From positions 22,086 through 86,085 of the forward strand of contig DATKPD010000043.1 of the NCBI GenBank assembly GCA_035524315.1: 64,000 nucleotides of DNA, in the 5' to 3' direction. Shown in pieces: positions 1 through 9,393 of this stretch. The notes beneath the pieces are model-generated. The model did no database searches and was not told where the DNA came from. It saw only the letters and a program-made list of their open reading frames with translations. This DNA comes from BOG-938 sp035524315. Lineage in GTDB: Bacteria > Pseudomonadota > Alphaproteobacteria > Caulobacterales > Caulobacteraceae. Within the stretch, counting starts at the first letter, position 1; each line of letters opens with the position of its first letter. The translations under genes and the position numbers were made by a program.

Positions 1-57
1 GGTCAAGGCGCCAAGGCCGAAGGCCAGCCGCGTCGCGCGCATTGAAGTGTTCATCAT
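1..57 (-). CDS. 5' end of a leftward gene, cut by the window edge (possible secreted protein)
   Basis: Three in-frame ATG codons lie on the minus strand at 57, 54 and 42. They open a frame that runs off the left edge and starts MMNTSMRATRLAFGLGALT. A basic residue followed by small and hydrophobic residues resembles the beginning of a signal peptide. No clear Shine-Dalgarno sequence precedes any of the three starts, so the start and even the gene are tentative. The product cannot be named from 19 residues. About 140 bases separate it from argB on the other strand, a plausible divergent promoter region. Confidence 0.3.
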   Translation of the reverse strand, partial: MMNTSMRATRLAFGLGALT

Positions 58-200
58 CGTTGTTCCCGTGGATGGGACGGAGGTCCACGGTGGTAACGGT
101 CGAGTGAGCAGAAAGGTCCGGGCCCGCGACAGGGTGACAAAAGGCCGCCGGCCCGCTAATGCCCTCGCGCACACTCCTGGCCATTCACGGACAGCCGATC

Positions 201-1118
201 ATGACCGACACCCCCGCCGACGAGGGCGGTTGGGCGACCGCCAAGACCCTGGCCGAGGCCCTGCCCTATATCCAGCTCTATGACCGCGAGACGGTCGTCA
301 TCAAATACGGCGGCCACGCCATGGGCGAGGAGCAGGTGGCGCGCACCTTCGCCGCCGACGCCGTGCTGCTTAAGCTCCTGGGCCTGCATCCGGTGATCGT
401 GCACGGCGGCGGCCCGCAGATCAGCCGCATGCTGCGCAAGGCGGGGGTGGAATCGACCTTCATCGACGGCCTGCGCGTGACCGACGCCCCCACGATGGAA
501 GTGGCCGAGATGGTGCTGTCGGGCGCGATCAACAAGGAGATCGTCAACTTCATCAACCAGGCCGGGGCCGAAGCCGACGTGCGCGGCGTGGGCCTGTCGG
601 GCAAGGACGCGCGGTTGATCACCGTGGACAAGGCGACCAAGGTCAAGCGCGATCCCGAGACCGGCTTCGAGGAGATCATCGACCTGGGCTTCGTGGGCGA
701 GCCGCGTCATATCGATCCCCAGCTGATCGAGGCCCTGATCAACGCCAACGAGGACTACATCCCCGTTGTGGCGCCGATCGGCGTGTCGGGCGAGGGCGAG
801 ACCTACAACATCAACGCCGACACCGTGGCCGGCGCCCTGGCCGGCGCCCTGGCGGCCAAGCGCATGCTGCTGCTGACCGACGTGCGCGGCGTGCTGGACA
901 AGCAGGGCGAGCTGATCCGCAGCATGACCGTGGCCGAGGCGGTCGCGGCTATCGCCGACGGCGTGGCCACCGGCGGCATGATCCCCAAGCTGGAAACCGC
1001 CATCGCCGCAGTGCAGGCCGGCGTCGAGGCCGTGGTCATCCTAGACGGGCGTCAGCCGCACGCCATGCTGGCCGAGCTGTTTAGCGAAAGCGGCTACGGC
1101 ACCCTGATCAGCGCATGA
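201..1118 (+). CDS. argB: Acetylglutamate kinase
   Basis: The enzyme phosphorylates N-acetyl-L-glutamate with ATP, the second step of arginine biosynthesis, in the cytoplasm. The 305-residue product has the amino-acid-kinase phosphate loop KYGGHAMG at residues 35-42 and the substrate-binding HGGG at 68-71. Its C-terminal part has the TGGM segment typical of arginine-responsive ArgB. An upstream in-frame ATG at 159 would add 14 residues; the start at 201 is preferred because it fits the family's length. The stop overlaps the start of the next gene (ATGA), so argB, the HAD gene and dapD are probably one translationally coupled operon. Confidence 0.95.
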   Translation: MTDTPADEGGWATAKTLAEALPYIQLYDRETVVIKYGGHAMGEEQVARTFAADAVLLKLLGLHPVIVHGGGPQISRMLRKAGVESTFIDGLRVTDAPTMEVAEMVLSGAINKEIVNFINQAGAEADVRGVGLSGKDARLITVDKATKVKRDPETGFEEIIDLGFVGEPRHIDPQLIEALINANEDYIPVVAPIGVSGEGETYNINADTVAGALAGALAAKRMLLLTDVRGVLDKQGELIRSMTVAEAVAAIADGVATGGMIPKLETAIAAVQAGVEAVVILDGRQPHAMLAELFSESGYGTLISA

Positions 1119-1786
1119 GCGAACGCGCCGACCTGAGCTATATCGACACTTGGCTGTTCGACCTCGACAACACGCTTTACCCGCCCGAGGCCGAGCTGAT
1201 GAGCCTGATCGAGCGGCGCATGACCCATTTCGTGCAACGCCAGACCGGACTGGGGCGCGACGACGCCTTCGCCCTGCAGAAGAAGTACCTGCACGAGCAC
1301 GGGACCACCCTGGCCGGACTGATGGCCAACCACGGCGTGGACCCGGAGGCCTTCCTGGAGGAGGTGCACGATGTGTCGATGGCCGGGCTGACGCCCGACG
1401 CCGGCCTGCGCGAGGCGATCGGCGCCCTGCCCGGCCGGCGGCTGGTGTTCACCAACGGCGACAAGGCCCACGCCGACCGGGTGCTGAGGGCCCTGCACCT
1501 GGACGACCTGTTCGAGGCGGTGTTCCACATCGCCCTGGCCGACTATGTGCCCAAGCCCCACCCCGACACCTTCCGCCGCATGATCGAGGCGCACGACATC
1601 GATCCCCCGCGCACCGCTTTCATTGAAGACACCGCCCGCAACCTGCTGCCGGCCTACGATCTCGGCATGACCACCGTGCTGGTGGGGCCCTCCGCCCTGC
1701 AGGGCGACGAACGCTTCGTGGTCCACCGCACCGACAATCTGACGGCCTTCCTCAAGGCCGCGCACCTCAAGGAGACCCGTCTATGA
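1115..1786 (+). CDS. HAD-superfamily pyrimidine 5'-nucleotidase
   Basis: The 223-residue protein is a subfamily IA haloacid-dehalogenase hydrolase of the bacterial pyrimidine 5'-nucleotidase (YjjG/Sdt1-like) group, expected to dephosphorylate nucleoside monophosphates. Motif I is FDLDNTL near residue 15, with both aspartates. Motif II is VFTNGDK near 110, the lysine region reads KPHPDTF, and motif IV is FIEDTARN. The start overlaps the argB stop by four bases and the stop overlaps the dapD start by four bases. The coupling with amino-acid biosynthesis genes is conserved-looking but its metabolic reason is not evident. The exact substrate is inferred from family similarity only. Confidence 0.85.
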   Translation: MSERADLSYIDTWLFDLDNTLYPPEAELMSLIERRMTHFVQRQTGLGRDDAFALQKKYLHEHGTTLAGLMANHGVDPEAFLEEVHDVSMAGLTPDAGLREAIGALPGRRLVFTNGDKAHADRVLRALHLDDLFEAVFHIALADYVPKPHPDTFRRMIEAHDIDPPRTAFIEDTARNLLPAYDLGMTTVLVGPSALQGDERFVVHRTDNLTAFLKAAHLKETRL

Positions 1787-2610
1787 GCCAGCTGCAGTCC
1801 ACCATCGAGGCGGCGTGGGACGCGCGCGACGGGATCAACACGGCCACCACCGGCGCGGTGCGCGAGGCGGTCGACGCCGCCCTGGCTTTGCTCGACGCCG
1901 GTCAGGCCCGCGTGGCCGAGCCTAGCGAGGGCGGCCAATGGACCGTCAACCAGTGGCTGAAGAAGGCCGTGCTGCTGTCGTTCCGCCTGAACGGCAACGG
2001 CGTGATGGGCGCCGACACGGGCGGCGCGGGCCCGTGGTTCGATAAGGTGGCGACCAAGTTCACCGGCTGGGGCCAGGGCGAGTTCGAGGCGGCGGGCTTC
2101 CGCGCCGTGCCCGGCGCCATGGTCCGCCGCGGCGCCTATGTGGCCCGTAACGCGGTGCTGATGCCGTCCTTCATCAACATCGGCGCCTACGTCGGCGAAG
2201 GCACCATGGTCGACACCTGGGCCACCGTCGGCTCGTGCGCCCAGATCGGCAAGAACGTGCACCTGTCGGGCGGCGCGGGCATCGGCGGGGTGCTGGAGCC
2301 CCTGCAGGCCAACCCGACCATCATCGAGGACGACTGCTTCATCGGCGCGCGCTCGGAAGTGGCCGAAGGCGTGATCGTGCGTCAGGGCGCGGTGCTGTCG
2401 ATGGGCGTGTTCATCGGCGCCTCGACCAAGATCGTGGACCGCGCCACCGGCGAGGTTTTCCGCGGCGAGGTGCCCGCCTATTCGGTGGTCGTGCCCGGGA
2501 CTTTGCCGGGAGCCAACGGCGGCCCCGGCCTCTATTGCGCCGTGATCGTCAAGCGCGTGGACGCCCAGACCCGCGCCAAGACCTCGACCAACGAGTTGCT
2601 GCGCGACTAG
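1783..2610 (+). CDS. dapD: 2,3,4,5-tetrahydropyridine-2,6-dicarboxylate N-succinyltransferase
   Basis: DapD transfers succinyl from succinyl-CoA to tetrahydrodipicolinate in the succinylase branch of lysine and diaminopimelate synthesis. The 275-residue length is the family norm. An N-terminal helical domain (LKKAVLLSFRLN near 60-72) precedes a left-handed beta-helix of hexapeptide repeats from about residue 110 to 230 (for example IGAYVGEGTMVDTWATVGS). The start overlaps the HAD gene. The dapE gene that acts two steps later lies about 10 kb away in this window. The stop shares a CTAG tetranucleotide with the stop of the convergent lipoprotein gene. Confidence 0.96.
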   Translation: MSQLQSTIEAAWDARDGINTATTGAVREAVDAALALLDAGQARVAEPSEGGQWTVNQWLKKAVLLSFRLNGNGVMGADTGGAGPWFDKVATKFTGWGQGEFEAAGFRAVPGAMVRRGAYVARNAVLMPSFINIGAYVGEGTMVDTWATVGSCAQIGKNVHLSGGAGIGGVLEPLQANPTIIEDDCFIGARSEVAEGVIVRQGAVLSMGVFIGASTKIVDRATGEVFRGEVPAYSVVVPGTLPGANGGPGLYCAVIVKRVDAQTRAKTSTNELLRD

Positions 2611-3128
2611 AGCCCCAGCTTGAGCATCTTGGGATCGCCCTCGAAGGCGATCAGCTTCCAGGCGCCGTCTTCCCTGCGGAACACCAGCACGCACGGGCCG
2701 CCCGCCTTCTGGGTGACGCAGGCGCGCTCGGGATCGATCGGCTTGATCAAGGGCGCGAGCAGGACCGCGTTCGGGATCGGCTGGTCGGGCGAATAGCCGT
2801 CGGCCTCGGCGACGGCCAGAAACACCTGGGGCTGGGCCAAATGGTCGACCGCGAAATCAACCAACGCTCCGGCCATGGCTGCGCCCAGGGCCGCCACGGC
2901 GCCAGCGTCCTTGCGCGCCATGACATAGGCGATCAGGCGCGCGCGCAACTGGATCTTGAGCGCCTGCCGGTCGATATGGGCGTCGAAGGCGGCCTGGTCG
3001 CCATCGCGGATGGCGATCAGGAAACTGCGGATATCGCTGGCGGCCTCGTACTGCTGGACGGTCGCGCAGGCGCAAAGAGTCGAGGCTGAAAGGACGGCGC
3101 CAAGGGCGAGGACCCGTCGCATGGGCAA
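2607..3128 (-). CDS. DUF2939-like putative lipoprotein
   Basis: This 173-residue protein begins with MRRVLALGAVLSASTLCACA, a lipoprotein-like signal with a candidate lipobox ending at Cys 18 or 20. The mature part opens with VQQYEAASDIRSFLIAIRDGDQ and has an amphipathic, alpha-helical look resembling the DUF2939 family of small envelope proteins of unknown function. The start could be either of two methionines (3128 or 3122). It is convergent with dapD and only eight bases precede it from the sugar dehydratase stop region on the same strand, so it may be the last gene of that transcript. No function can be assigned. Confidence 0.65.
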   Translation of the reverse strand: MPMRRVLALGAVLSASTLCACATVQQYEAASDIRSFLIAIRDGDQAAFDAHIDRQALKIQLRARLIAYVMARKDAGAVAALGAAMAGALVDFAVDHLAQPQVFLAVAEADGYSPDQPIPNAVLLAPLIKPIDPERACVTQKAGGPCVLVFRREDGAWKLIAFEGDPKMLKLGL

Positions 3129-3135
3129 CGCGGCG

Positions 3136-5088
3136 CTAGCCCTGGCCTTCGGCGGCCGGCGTCTGGCCGCCCTGGAACGCGAACTCCGGCACCGCCGCCT
3201 GCAGCAGGCGCAGGACCTTGGCCTCGTCGAACACGCCGGTGGCGACGCTCAGCTCGGCCATCTGCCGGCGCAGAATGGCGATGTCGGTGGTGCGCGGGCT
3301 GACCGAGAACACCCCCAGGCCCTCGGCCACCGTGTGCCGCTCATGCTCGTGCACCAGCTCTTCGTAGAGCTTCTCGCCCGGACGCAAGCCGATGAACGCG
3401 ATCTTGATGTCCACGTCCGGCTGCTTGCCTGACAGGCGGATCATCTGGCGCGCCAGATCGAGGATGCGGATCGGCTTGCCCATGTCGAGCACATGCACCT
3501 CGCCGCGCAGGCTGTCCGGGTCCGAACCCAGGGCCGAGGCCTGCAGCACCAGTTGCACCGCTTCGGGGATGGTCATGAAGAAGCGCGTGACGTCGGGGTG
3601 AGTCACCGTCACCGGCCCGCCGGCCGCGATCTGGCGTTGAAACAGCGGGGCCACCGAACCGGACGACCCCAGAACATTGCCGAAGCGCACGGCCACAAAG
3701 CGCGTTGGGCCGCCCTCCAGGTCCATCGCCTGGCAATAGGCCTCCGCCCAGCGCTTGGTGGCGCCCATGACATTGTGCGGATTGACCGCCTTGTCGGTGG
3801 AGATCAGCACCATGGCCGCCGCGCCGAACCGGGCGCAGGCGTCGGCGATCACCTGCACGCCCAGCACATTGGTGCGCGCGCCCTGGATCGGATTGGCCTC
3901 GACCAGCGGCACATGCTTGAGCGCGGCGGCGTGGAACACGATGGCCGGCCGCTCTTCACCGAACAGGCGCTGCATCAGGGGGCCGTCGCGCACGTCGGCC
4001 ATGACGTCCCGCCGGGACAGGCCGGGCGCGCGCTCGTCGAGCTCCTTGCCGATGGCGTAGAGATTGAACTCGCTGTTCTCCACCAGGACCATGCGGCTGG
4101 GCGCGAAATCGGCGATCTGCCGGCACAGCTCCGAGCCGATGGAGCCGCCCGCCCCCGTCACCAGCACGCTGCGCCCGAAGATCAGACGGCGCATGGCCTC
4201 GCGGTCCAGGACCACCTGGGGCCGGCCGAGCAGGTCGGGCAGGTCGACCGGCTGCACCGCGCTGGCGTTTTCCGCCTCCGCGCCGGTGACGAAGTCGGTC
4301 AGCCGCGGCAGCCGCCCCACGCTGAGGCCCAGGCCGTTGGCCCGCTCGAGCAGCTCGGCGATGCCTTCCTGGCTGATCTCGTCGTCGGCGATGATCAGGC
4401 GTAGCGGGCGAATGCGCCGCTGGCCGAGGAAGGTCAGCGCCTCAGCCAGGTCGCCCGGGCCGCCCAGCACGCCCACGCCGTGGATGTGCCGGCCGTGCCA
4501 TTCCGCGCCCTGGGTCAGGATCGCCACCACCGAATAGTCGCGCTGGGCCTTGCGGTGAAGTTCGCGCACGAACGGCTCGATGCGGCCGGCCGCGCCGACC
4601 ACGATCACCGGAACGGAGGTCCCCGACAGCTTGGGATGGGTGGTGAAGGGCTTGGGCGTGCGGCCGTCGGCGTAGTAGCGCGCCAGGATGCGCGGCGTGG
4701 CCAGGAAGGCGATCATGAAGAAGAACGCCAGCACCGGGGCGAGCGACGGGCTTGGCCCCATCTGGTTACGCCACACGGTGAAGGGAAAATAGACCAAGAC
4801 GGCCGTGAACAGCGACGCGCGCACGATCAGCATGGCGTCGGAGAGGGAGGTGTAGCGCCAGACCGCGCGGTTAAGCCGATGCACGCTGACGACCCCGCCG
4901 GCGATGACGGTGAAGATCAGGGTGTGGATCACCAGGGCCTTGGGCAGAAACTGGCCGGCCAGGCCCATGCCGGTCTGGTAGGCCACCGCGAAAGCCAGGC
5001 CCGAGGCGAGCGTGTCGTAGGCCCACGCGGCCCACAGGAAAACGGAGGACCTTCGCGGAGACCCGCTGCTGGTCGTTTGCGCCGTCAT
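3136..5088 (-). CDS. Membrane-bound nucleotide-sugar 4,6-dehydratase (FlaA1/CapD family)
   Basis: The 650-residue protein has four predicted membrane segments in the first ~140 residues, a CoA-binding-like Rossmann region (VPVIVVGAAGRIEPFVREL), and a short-chain dehydrogenase domain beginning at VLVTGAGGSIGSELCRQI near residue 310. The catalytic segment STDKAVNPHNVMGATKR has methionine where classical SDRs have tyrosine, which is normal for the FlaA1/PglF/WbpM family. Such enzymes make 4-keto-6-deoxy UDP-sugars for O-antigen, capsule or protein glycans. The next gene upstream on the same strand (5148-6113) is another nucleotide-sugar enzyme, which supports a surface-polysaccharide role. The precise sugar is not predictable. 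Confidence 0.88.
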   Translation of the reverse strand: MTAQTTSSGSPRRSSVFLWAAWAYDTLASGLAFAVAYQTGMGLAGQFLPKALVIHTLIFTVIAGGVVSVHRLNRAVWRYTSLSDAMLIVRASLFTAVLVYFPFTVWRNQMGPSPSLAPVLAFFFMIAFLATPRILARYYADGRTPKPFTTHPKLSGTSVPVIVVGAAGRIEPFVRELHRKAQRDYSVVAILTQGAEWHGRHIHGVGVLGGPGDLAEALTFLGQRRIRPLRLIIADDEISQEGIAELLERANGLGLSVGRLPRLTDFVTGAEAENASAVQPVDLPDLLGRPQVVLDREAMRRLIFGRSVLVTGAGGSIGSELCRQIADFAPSRMVLVENSEFNLYAIGKELDERAPGLSRRDVMADVRDGPLMQRLFGEERPAIVFHAAALKHVPLVEANPIQGARTNVLGVQVIADACARFGAAAMVLISTDKAVNPHNVMGATKRWAEAYCQAMDLEGGPTRFVAVRFGNVLGSSGSVAPLFQRQIAAGGPVTVTHPDVTRFFMTIPEAVQLVLQASALGSDPDSLRGEVHVLDMGKPIRILDLARQMIRLSGKQPDVDIKIAFIGLRPGEKLYEELVHEHERHTVAEGLGVFSVSPRTTDIAILRRQMAELSVATGVFDEAKVLRLLQAAVPEFAFQGGQTPAAEGQG

Positions 5089-5147
5089 CGTCCCTCCGGC
5101 CGCGCACCCCCGCCGCCTGCCGCGTTAGTCCCTATCAAAAAAGGCAA

Positions 5148-6113
5148 TCACGAGGCAAACGACTGAAACCATTGTACGAACCTTGGCAGGCCCTCTTCGA
5201 TCGGCACCTTTGGAGCGTAGCCGCACAGCCGGTTGAGATTCGCCACATTGGCGAATGTAGCCGTAACATCCCCCGGCTGCATGGGCCGCATGCGTTTTTC
5301 AGCGGTCCTGCCCAAGGCTTGCTCAAGCACCTCGATCATACGCATCAGGCCGACAGGCCGGCTGTCGCCGATGTTGAAGATGCGATTCTCGCCCTCGGCG
5401 GCGGGATGGTCGATCACCCCGATGATCCCGTCGATGATGTCGTCGACATAGGTGAAGTCGCGCGCCATGCGGCCCTCGCCGAACACCTCGATCGGCTCGC
5501 CGGCCATGATCTTCTGCGCGAAGCCGTAATAGGCCATGTCCGGCCGGCCCCAAGGCCCATAGACGGTGAAGAAGCGCAATCCCGTCTGGCGCAAGCCGTA
5601 GAGGCCGCTGTAGGCCGTGCTCATCAGCTCGCATGAGCGCTTGGTGGCGGCGTAGAGCGAGGCGGGGGCGTTGACCGGGTCGGTTTCGCTGAACCCTTCC
5701 GCGCCCAGCGGATGATCGCCATAGACCGAACTGGACGAGGCATAGACCAGTTGGATCACGCCCACCTGACGGCAGGCCTCGAGCACCGAGAGGTGGCCGG
5801 CGACGTTGGCGCGCTCGTAGGCGAACGGCTGCTCGAGCGAATAGCGCACGCCGGCCTGGGCGGCCAGGTGCACGATCAGGTCGGGCCGGACCCGCGCCGC
5901 CAGAGCCTCGAAGGCGGGGGCGTCTGCGACGTCTAGCCGCACCATCCCGAACCGCTCATAGGCCGCAAGGCGGGCCGCGCGCGCCTCCTTGAGGGCGACG
6001 GGGTAATAGGCGTTGAAATCGTCCACGCCCACGACCGCGTGGCCAAGGCCGAGCAGGCGCTCGCTGAGGTGCATTCCGATAAAGCCGGCCGCGCCGGTGA
6101 CGATGACGATCAC
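5148..6113 (-). CDS. NAD-dependent nucleotide-sugar epimerase (UDP-glucuronate 4-epimerase-like)
   Basis: The 321-residue extended SDR opens with VTGAAGFIGMHLSERL (NAD-binding GxxGxxG) and has the catalytic YAATKRSCE motif with Tyr and Lys near residue 150, preceded by SSSSVYG. The segment DDFNAYYPVALKEARA and the RFFTVYGPWGRPDMA block match UDP-glucuronate 4-epimerases, which interconvert UDP-glucuronate and UDP-galacturonate. It lies 59 bases upstream of the FlaA1-type dehydratase on the same strand, so the two are likely co-transcribed for surface polysaccharide synthesis. A UDP-glucose 4-epimerase activity cannot be excluded. Confidence 0.87.
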   Translation of the reverse strand: MIVIVTGAAGFIGMHLSERLLGLGHAVVGVDDFNAYYPVALKEARAARLAAYERFGMVRLDVADAPAFEALAARVRPDLIVHLAAQAGVRYSLEQPFAYERANVAGHLSVLEACRQVGVIQLVYASSSSVYGDHPLGAEGFSETDPVNAPASLYAATKRSCELMSTAYSGLYGLRQTGLRFFTVYGPWGRPDMAYYGFAQKIMAGEPIEVFGEGRMARDFTYVDDIIDGIIGVIDHPAAEGENRIFNIGDSRPVGLMRMIEVLEQALGRTAEKRMRPMQPGDVTATFANVANLNRLCGYAPKVPIEEGLPRFVQWFQSFAS

Positions 6114-6192
6114 AGTGATTTCCTGGAGCGAGGTCCGCCCGATGAACAGCCATCCCTAGACCGTTTGGCCAGGCTATTCGAGCGTGATGGCC

Positions 6193-7950
6193 TCATGAGA
6201 CCCGGTAAAGCTGCAAGGCCTCATCCGGGTCCGACAGGGGCGTCAGCCAAGCGGGCGCGGCGCCATGATCCAGGGCGCGCACCAGGCTGTAGGGCGGGGC
6301 GTGAACATGGGTGTAGAGGCCTGCGTGGGCCGGGCAGGCGGCGACGTAGTCGACGCGCAGGGCGCGCAGCTTGGCTCGCGCCAGGTCGGCTGGGGCGGTG
6401 AGGGCGGCCTGGGCGCTGAGCACGCCCCACACCATCCGGTGGTAAGGCGCGTTGAGGACCGCGTGCGGGGTCTGGGCCAGGATGGCCGGCCCCAGATCGA
6501 TCTCGCTGAGCACCAAGCCCGGCGGCAAATGGGCCAGCCGCGCGAAGGCGGTGGTGTCGTCGCAGTGATCCGCCCGGTTCTGCGCCGCCTGCCCCATGGT
6601 TTTGCGGGCATAGAGAGCCTGGGCCAAAGCGTTCATGGGCGTGGCCGACACCAGCAGCGCCAGGGCCAAGGTCGGCACGAGGCCCTGCTTGAACCGGGCC
6701 GCCGACAGGGCCGTCAAGGCGGCCGCCAGAACCGGGACCGCCATCCATAACAGGTAACTTTCCATACGCGCCGCCGAGGCGTCGAGCGCCGCGGCCAGCG
6801 CCAGGCACGCGCCGACCAGCCGCCAGGCGAAGTCGCCCCGGCGGACGGGATCGACCAGGGCCGCGCCCAGGGCGCCGAGCGACAGCAGGGCGGTCAGAAC
6901 GCACACGACCACCTGGTCCGGCCGCGTGGCGTAGAGTTGAGGCCAGGACGCCAACTCCTGGATGTGGGCGAACCAGAATCCCCACAGGCGGGGGTCGATC
7001 TCGGCCATGGGACCGCCGGCGCAACGGATGTCGGGCGCCAGGTAGGCGACCAGGGCGGCGGCGCCCGCGCCCAGCACCGCGAGCACGCGGGGCGCCGTCG
7101 CGGTTTTGCCGCAGGCCATGGCCGCCAGGGCCAGACCCGCGCCGCCGACGCAAAGGCCCAGGGCCAGGTTCACGCCCATGGCGTCGCACACCGCCAGGCC
7201 CCAGCGCCCGGGCGGCGTCTGGATCAGGAACACCGCGCCCGAGGCGACGGCGAGGGTCACGCCGAACGCCAGGGTGGCACGGCGTGCGCCCGCGTCGAAG
7301 GCGAAGCGCAGAGCCATGGCCCCCGCGATCGCCGCGCAGAACAATAGCGCCTCCAGCCCCACCGCCAGGTCCAGCGCCATGGCGGCGGCCGACAGCGCCG
7401 CCGCCAGGACCCCGCCCTCGGACGCGCCCGCCGCAGCGACCAGGGTCAGGGCCAGCATGACGCCGTGGTGATCGATGCGGCCCGGCGCGAACTGGGCGTA
7501 GAGCGGCAGGCCCACGGCCAGAAGCACCGCGGTGGGCAGAACGGCCGCACCGCCGCCCAACCGGCGCGCCAAAAGCAGGGTCGAGACGACCGCCGGCCAG
7601 ATCCACAGCATCGGCCACAGGAAGCGCGCGCCCGCCTCGGCCCCCGCGCCCAGCACCGGGCCGAGCAGGACGGTCAAGCCGGCGATGCCGCCATCGACCA
7701 GGCGCGACCAGTGCATATAGGCGCCCAGGGGCGGCTGCAGGCGCGCGATGTTCTGGTCGTACCAGCCGCGCCCGTGCAGCAGGTCGCGCACCATGCTCAG
7801 ACGCATGGCGTCGTCGGTGTCGCCGAGGGTGAGGCCGAAGCGGGGGCCGTAGGTCAGCGACAGGAGCGCCGCGACCACGAGGCTGACGACGGCGGCGGCG
7901 AGGAGCAGGCGGCGGAGTGCGCCGAGATCGGGCGTGGGGGTCTGGAACAT
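6193..7950 (-). CDS. Large polytopic membrane protein, glycosyltransferase-39-like
   Basis: The 585-residue protein has about ten to twelve hydrophobic segments. An acidic loop after the first segment (LGDTDDAMRLSMVRDLLHG, then QPPLGAYMHWSRLVDG) resembles the first periplasmic loop of GT-C/PMT-type transferases, where an Asp pair is catalytic. A soluble C-terminal domain of roughly 130 residues follows. An upstream in-frame ATG at 8091 would add a 47-residue basic leader unlike a membrane protein start, so 7950 was chosen. It sits near two nucleotide-sugar genes on the same strand, which suits a role in glycan assembly. Donor and acceptor are unknown, and the GT assignment is inference. Confidence 0.6.
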   Translation of the reverse strand: MFQTPTPDLGALRRLLLAAAVVSLVVAALLSLTYGPRFGLTLGDTDDAMRLSMVRDLLHGRGWYDQNIARLQPPLGAYMHWSRLVDGGIAGLTVLLGPVLGAGAEAGARFLWPMLWIWPAVVSTLLLARRLGGGAAVLPTAVLLAVGLPLYAQFAPGRIDHHGVMLALTLVAAAGASEGGVLAAALSAAAMALDLAVGLEALLFCAAIAGAMALRFAFDAGARRATLAFGVTLAVASGAVFLIQTPPGRWGLAVCDAMGVNLALGLCVGGAGLALAAMACGKTATAPRVLAVLGAGAAALVAYLAPDIRCAGGPMAEIDPRLWGFWFAHIQELASWPQLYATRPDQVVVCVLTALLSLGALGAALVDPVRRGDFAWRLVGACLALAAALDASAARMESYLLWMAVPVLAAALTALSAARFKQGLVPTLALALLVSATPMNALAQALYARKTMGQAAQNRADHCDDTTAFARLAHLPPGLVLSEIDLGPAILAQTPHAVLNAPYHRMVWGVLSAQAALTAPADLARAKLRALRVDYVAACPAHAGLYTHVHAPPYSLVRALDHGAAPAWLTPLSDPDEALQLYRVS

Positions 7951-8189
7951 CGGCCGTCCGGCAGAGCGAGCGTCGCAGTATCGTCGGCGCGCCTTTACAG
8001 AGGCTGAAGGCGGCCCGCCGGCGCCCGCTGCGTCGGCGCCCGGCCCATAAATCGCGGGCCATGTGCGCAAAACGGCTCTTGCGACGGCCAAGCTCTTACC
8101 GACATTGGCGCGATGGGACGCAAGCGGCCGATCAAGGTCATGATGACCTTTAACGCGACGATCCGACTTCAGCTCGAAGTGACGCGGCC

Positions 8190-9383
8190 ATGATGGGCTA
8201 CGACCTCGCCGCCTGGCTCAATCTGGGCCTGCGCTGGCTGCATGTGCTGACCGGGGTGTGCTGGATCGGCGCCTCGTTCTATTTCGTGTGGCTCGACAAT
8301 CATCTGGTGGCGCCCGAGACGCCCGAGGAGGGGGTGAAGGGCGAGCTGTGGGCGGTGCACGGGGGCGGCTTCTATCAGGCGCGCAAGTTTCTGGTGGCCC
8401 CGCCCCGGATGCCCGCCCACCTGCACTGGTTCATGTGGGAGGCCTACACCACCTGGCTCAGCGGCTTCGCCCTGCTGATCGTGATCTACTACCTGGGCGC
8501 CGATATCTATCTGATCGATCCGGCCAAGCTGGCGCTGACGCCGGGCCAGGCGATCGGGCTCAGCCTCGCCTTCATCTTGGGCGGGCTCGCGGTGTACGAG
8601 GGCCTGTGCCGAACGCCCCTGGCCAAGACCCCGGCCCTGTTCGGCGCCGTCTGGTTCGCCGCCCTGACCTTCGACGCCTGGGCCCAGACGCGCATCTTCA
8701 GCGACCGCGCGGCCTTCATCCAGATCGGCGCCACCATCGGCACGGTGATGGTCGGCAACGTGTTCCTGGTGATCATCCCCAATCAGCGCAAGAGCGTGGC
8801 GGCGATGCTGGCCGGCCTGCCTGTGGATCCGAGGCTCGGGGCCGCCGGCCGGCTGCGCTCGGTGCAGAACAACTACATGACCCTGCCGGTTATCTTCCTG
8901 ATGATCAGCAACCACTACGCCATCATCACCAGCCACCCGCTCAACTGGCTGCTCTTGGCCATGCTGGCGGCGGCCGGCGTGTCGGTGCGGCACTTCTTCA
9001 TGCTGCTGCACCGGGGCGTGGTGCGGCACGACTTCCTATTCTACGGCTTTTTGCTGTTCTTCGGCGCCAGTGTGATCGCCACCTGGGGCAAGCCCGCGAT
9101 CGGCGTCGCGCCCGTGGGCAAGGCCAGCTTCGCCCAGGCCCAGGCCATCGTTCAGACGCACTGCGTCATGTGCCACAGCCCCGCGCCGACCCATAAGGGT
9201 TTCACCGCGCCGCCGGCCAATGTCGAACTGGACACGCCCGCCCACATCCAGGCCTTCGCGCCGCGCGTCTACGACATGGCGGTGGCCCGCCGCGCCATGC
9301 CGCTGGGCAATGAGACCCACATGACCGACGCCGAGCGCGCGACCCTGGGCGCCTGGATCCAGTCGGGCGCCAAGCTGAACTGA
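8190..9383 (+). CDS. puuD: Urate hydroxylase PuuD with C-terminal cytochrome c domain
   Basis: PuuD oxidises urate to 5-hydroxyisourate at the membrane, passing electrons to a fused cytochrome c rather than to oxygen directly. The 397-residue protein has a urate-oxidase N-terminal membrane domain (LRWLHVLTGVCWIGASFYF near residue 10 and about seven further hydrophobic segments). The heme-binding CVMCH lies at residues 325-329, with a likely axial methionine in RRAMPLGN. It is divergent from the membrane protein gene to the left and convergent with the molybdenum hydroxylase genes. No other ureide-pathway gene is visible nearby, so the physiological route is inferred from family knowledge. Confidence 0.9.
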   Translation: MMGYDLAAWLNLGLRWLHVLTGVCWIGASFYFVWLDNHLVAPETPEEGVKGELWAVHGGGFYQARKFLVAPPRMPAHLHWFMWEAYTTWLSGFALLIVIYYLGADIYLIDPAKLALTPGQAIGLSLAFILGGLAVYEGLCRTPLAKTPALFGAVWFAALTFDAWAQTRIFSDRAAFIQIGATIGTVMVGNVFLVIIPNQRKSVAAMLAGLPVDPRLGAAGRLRSVQNNYMTLPVIFLMISNHYAIITSHPLNWLLLAMLAAAGVSVRHFFMLLHRGVVRHDFLFYGFLLFFGASVIATWGKPAIGVAPVGKASFAQAQAIVQTHCVMCHSPAPTHKGFTAPPANVELDTPAHIQAFAPRVYDMAVARRAMPLGNETHMTDAERATLGAWIQSGAKLN

Positions 9384-9393
9384 CCGACAGACC

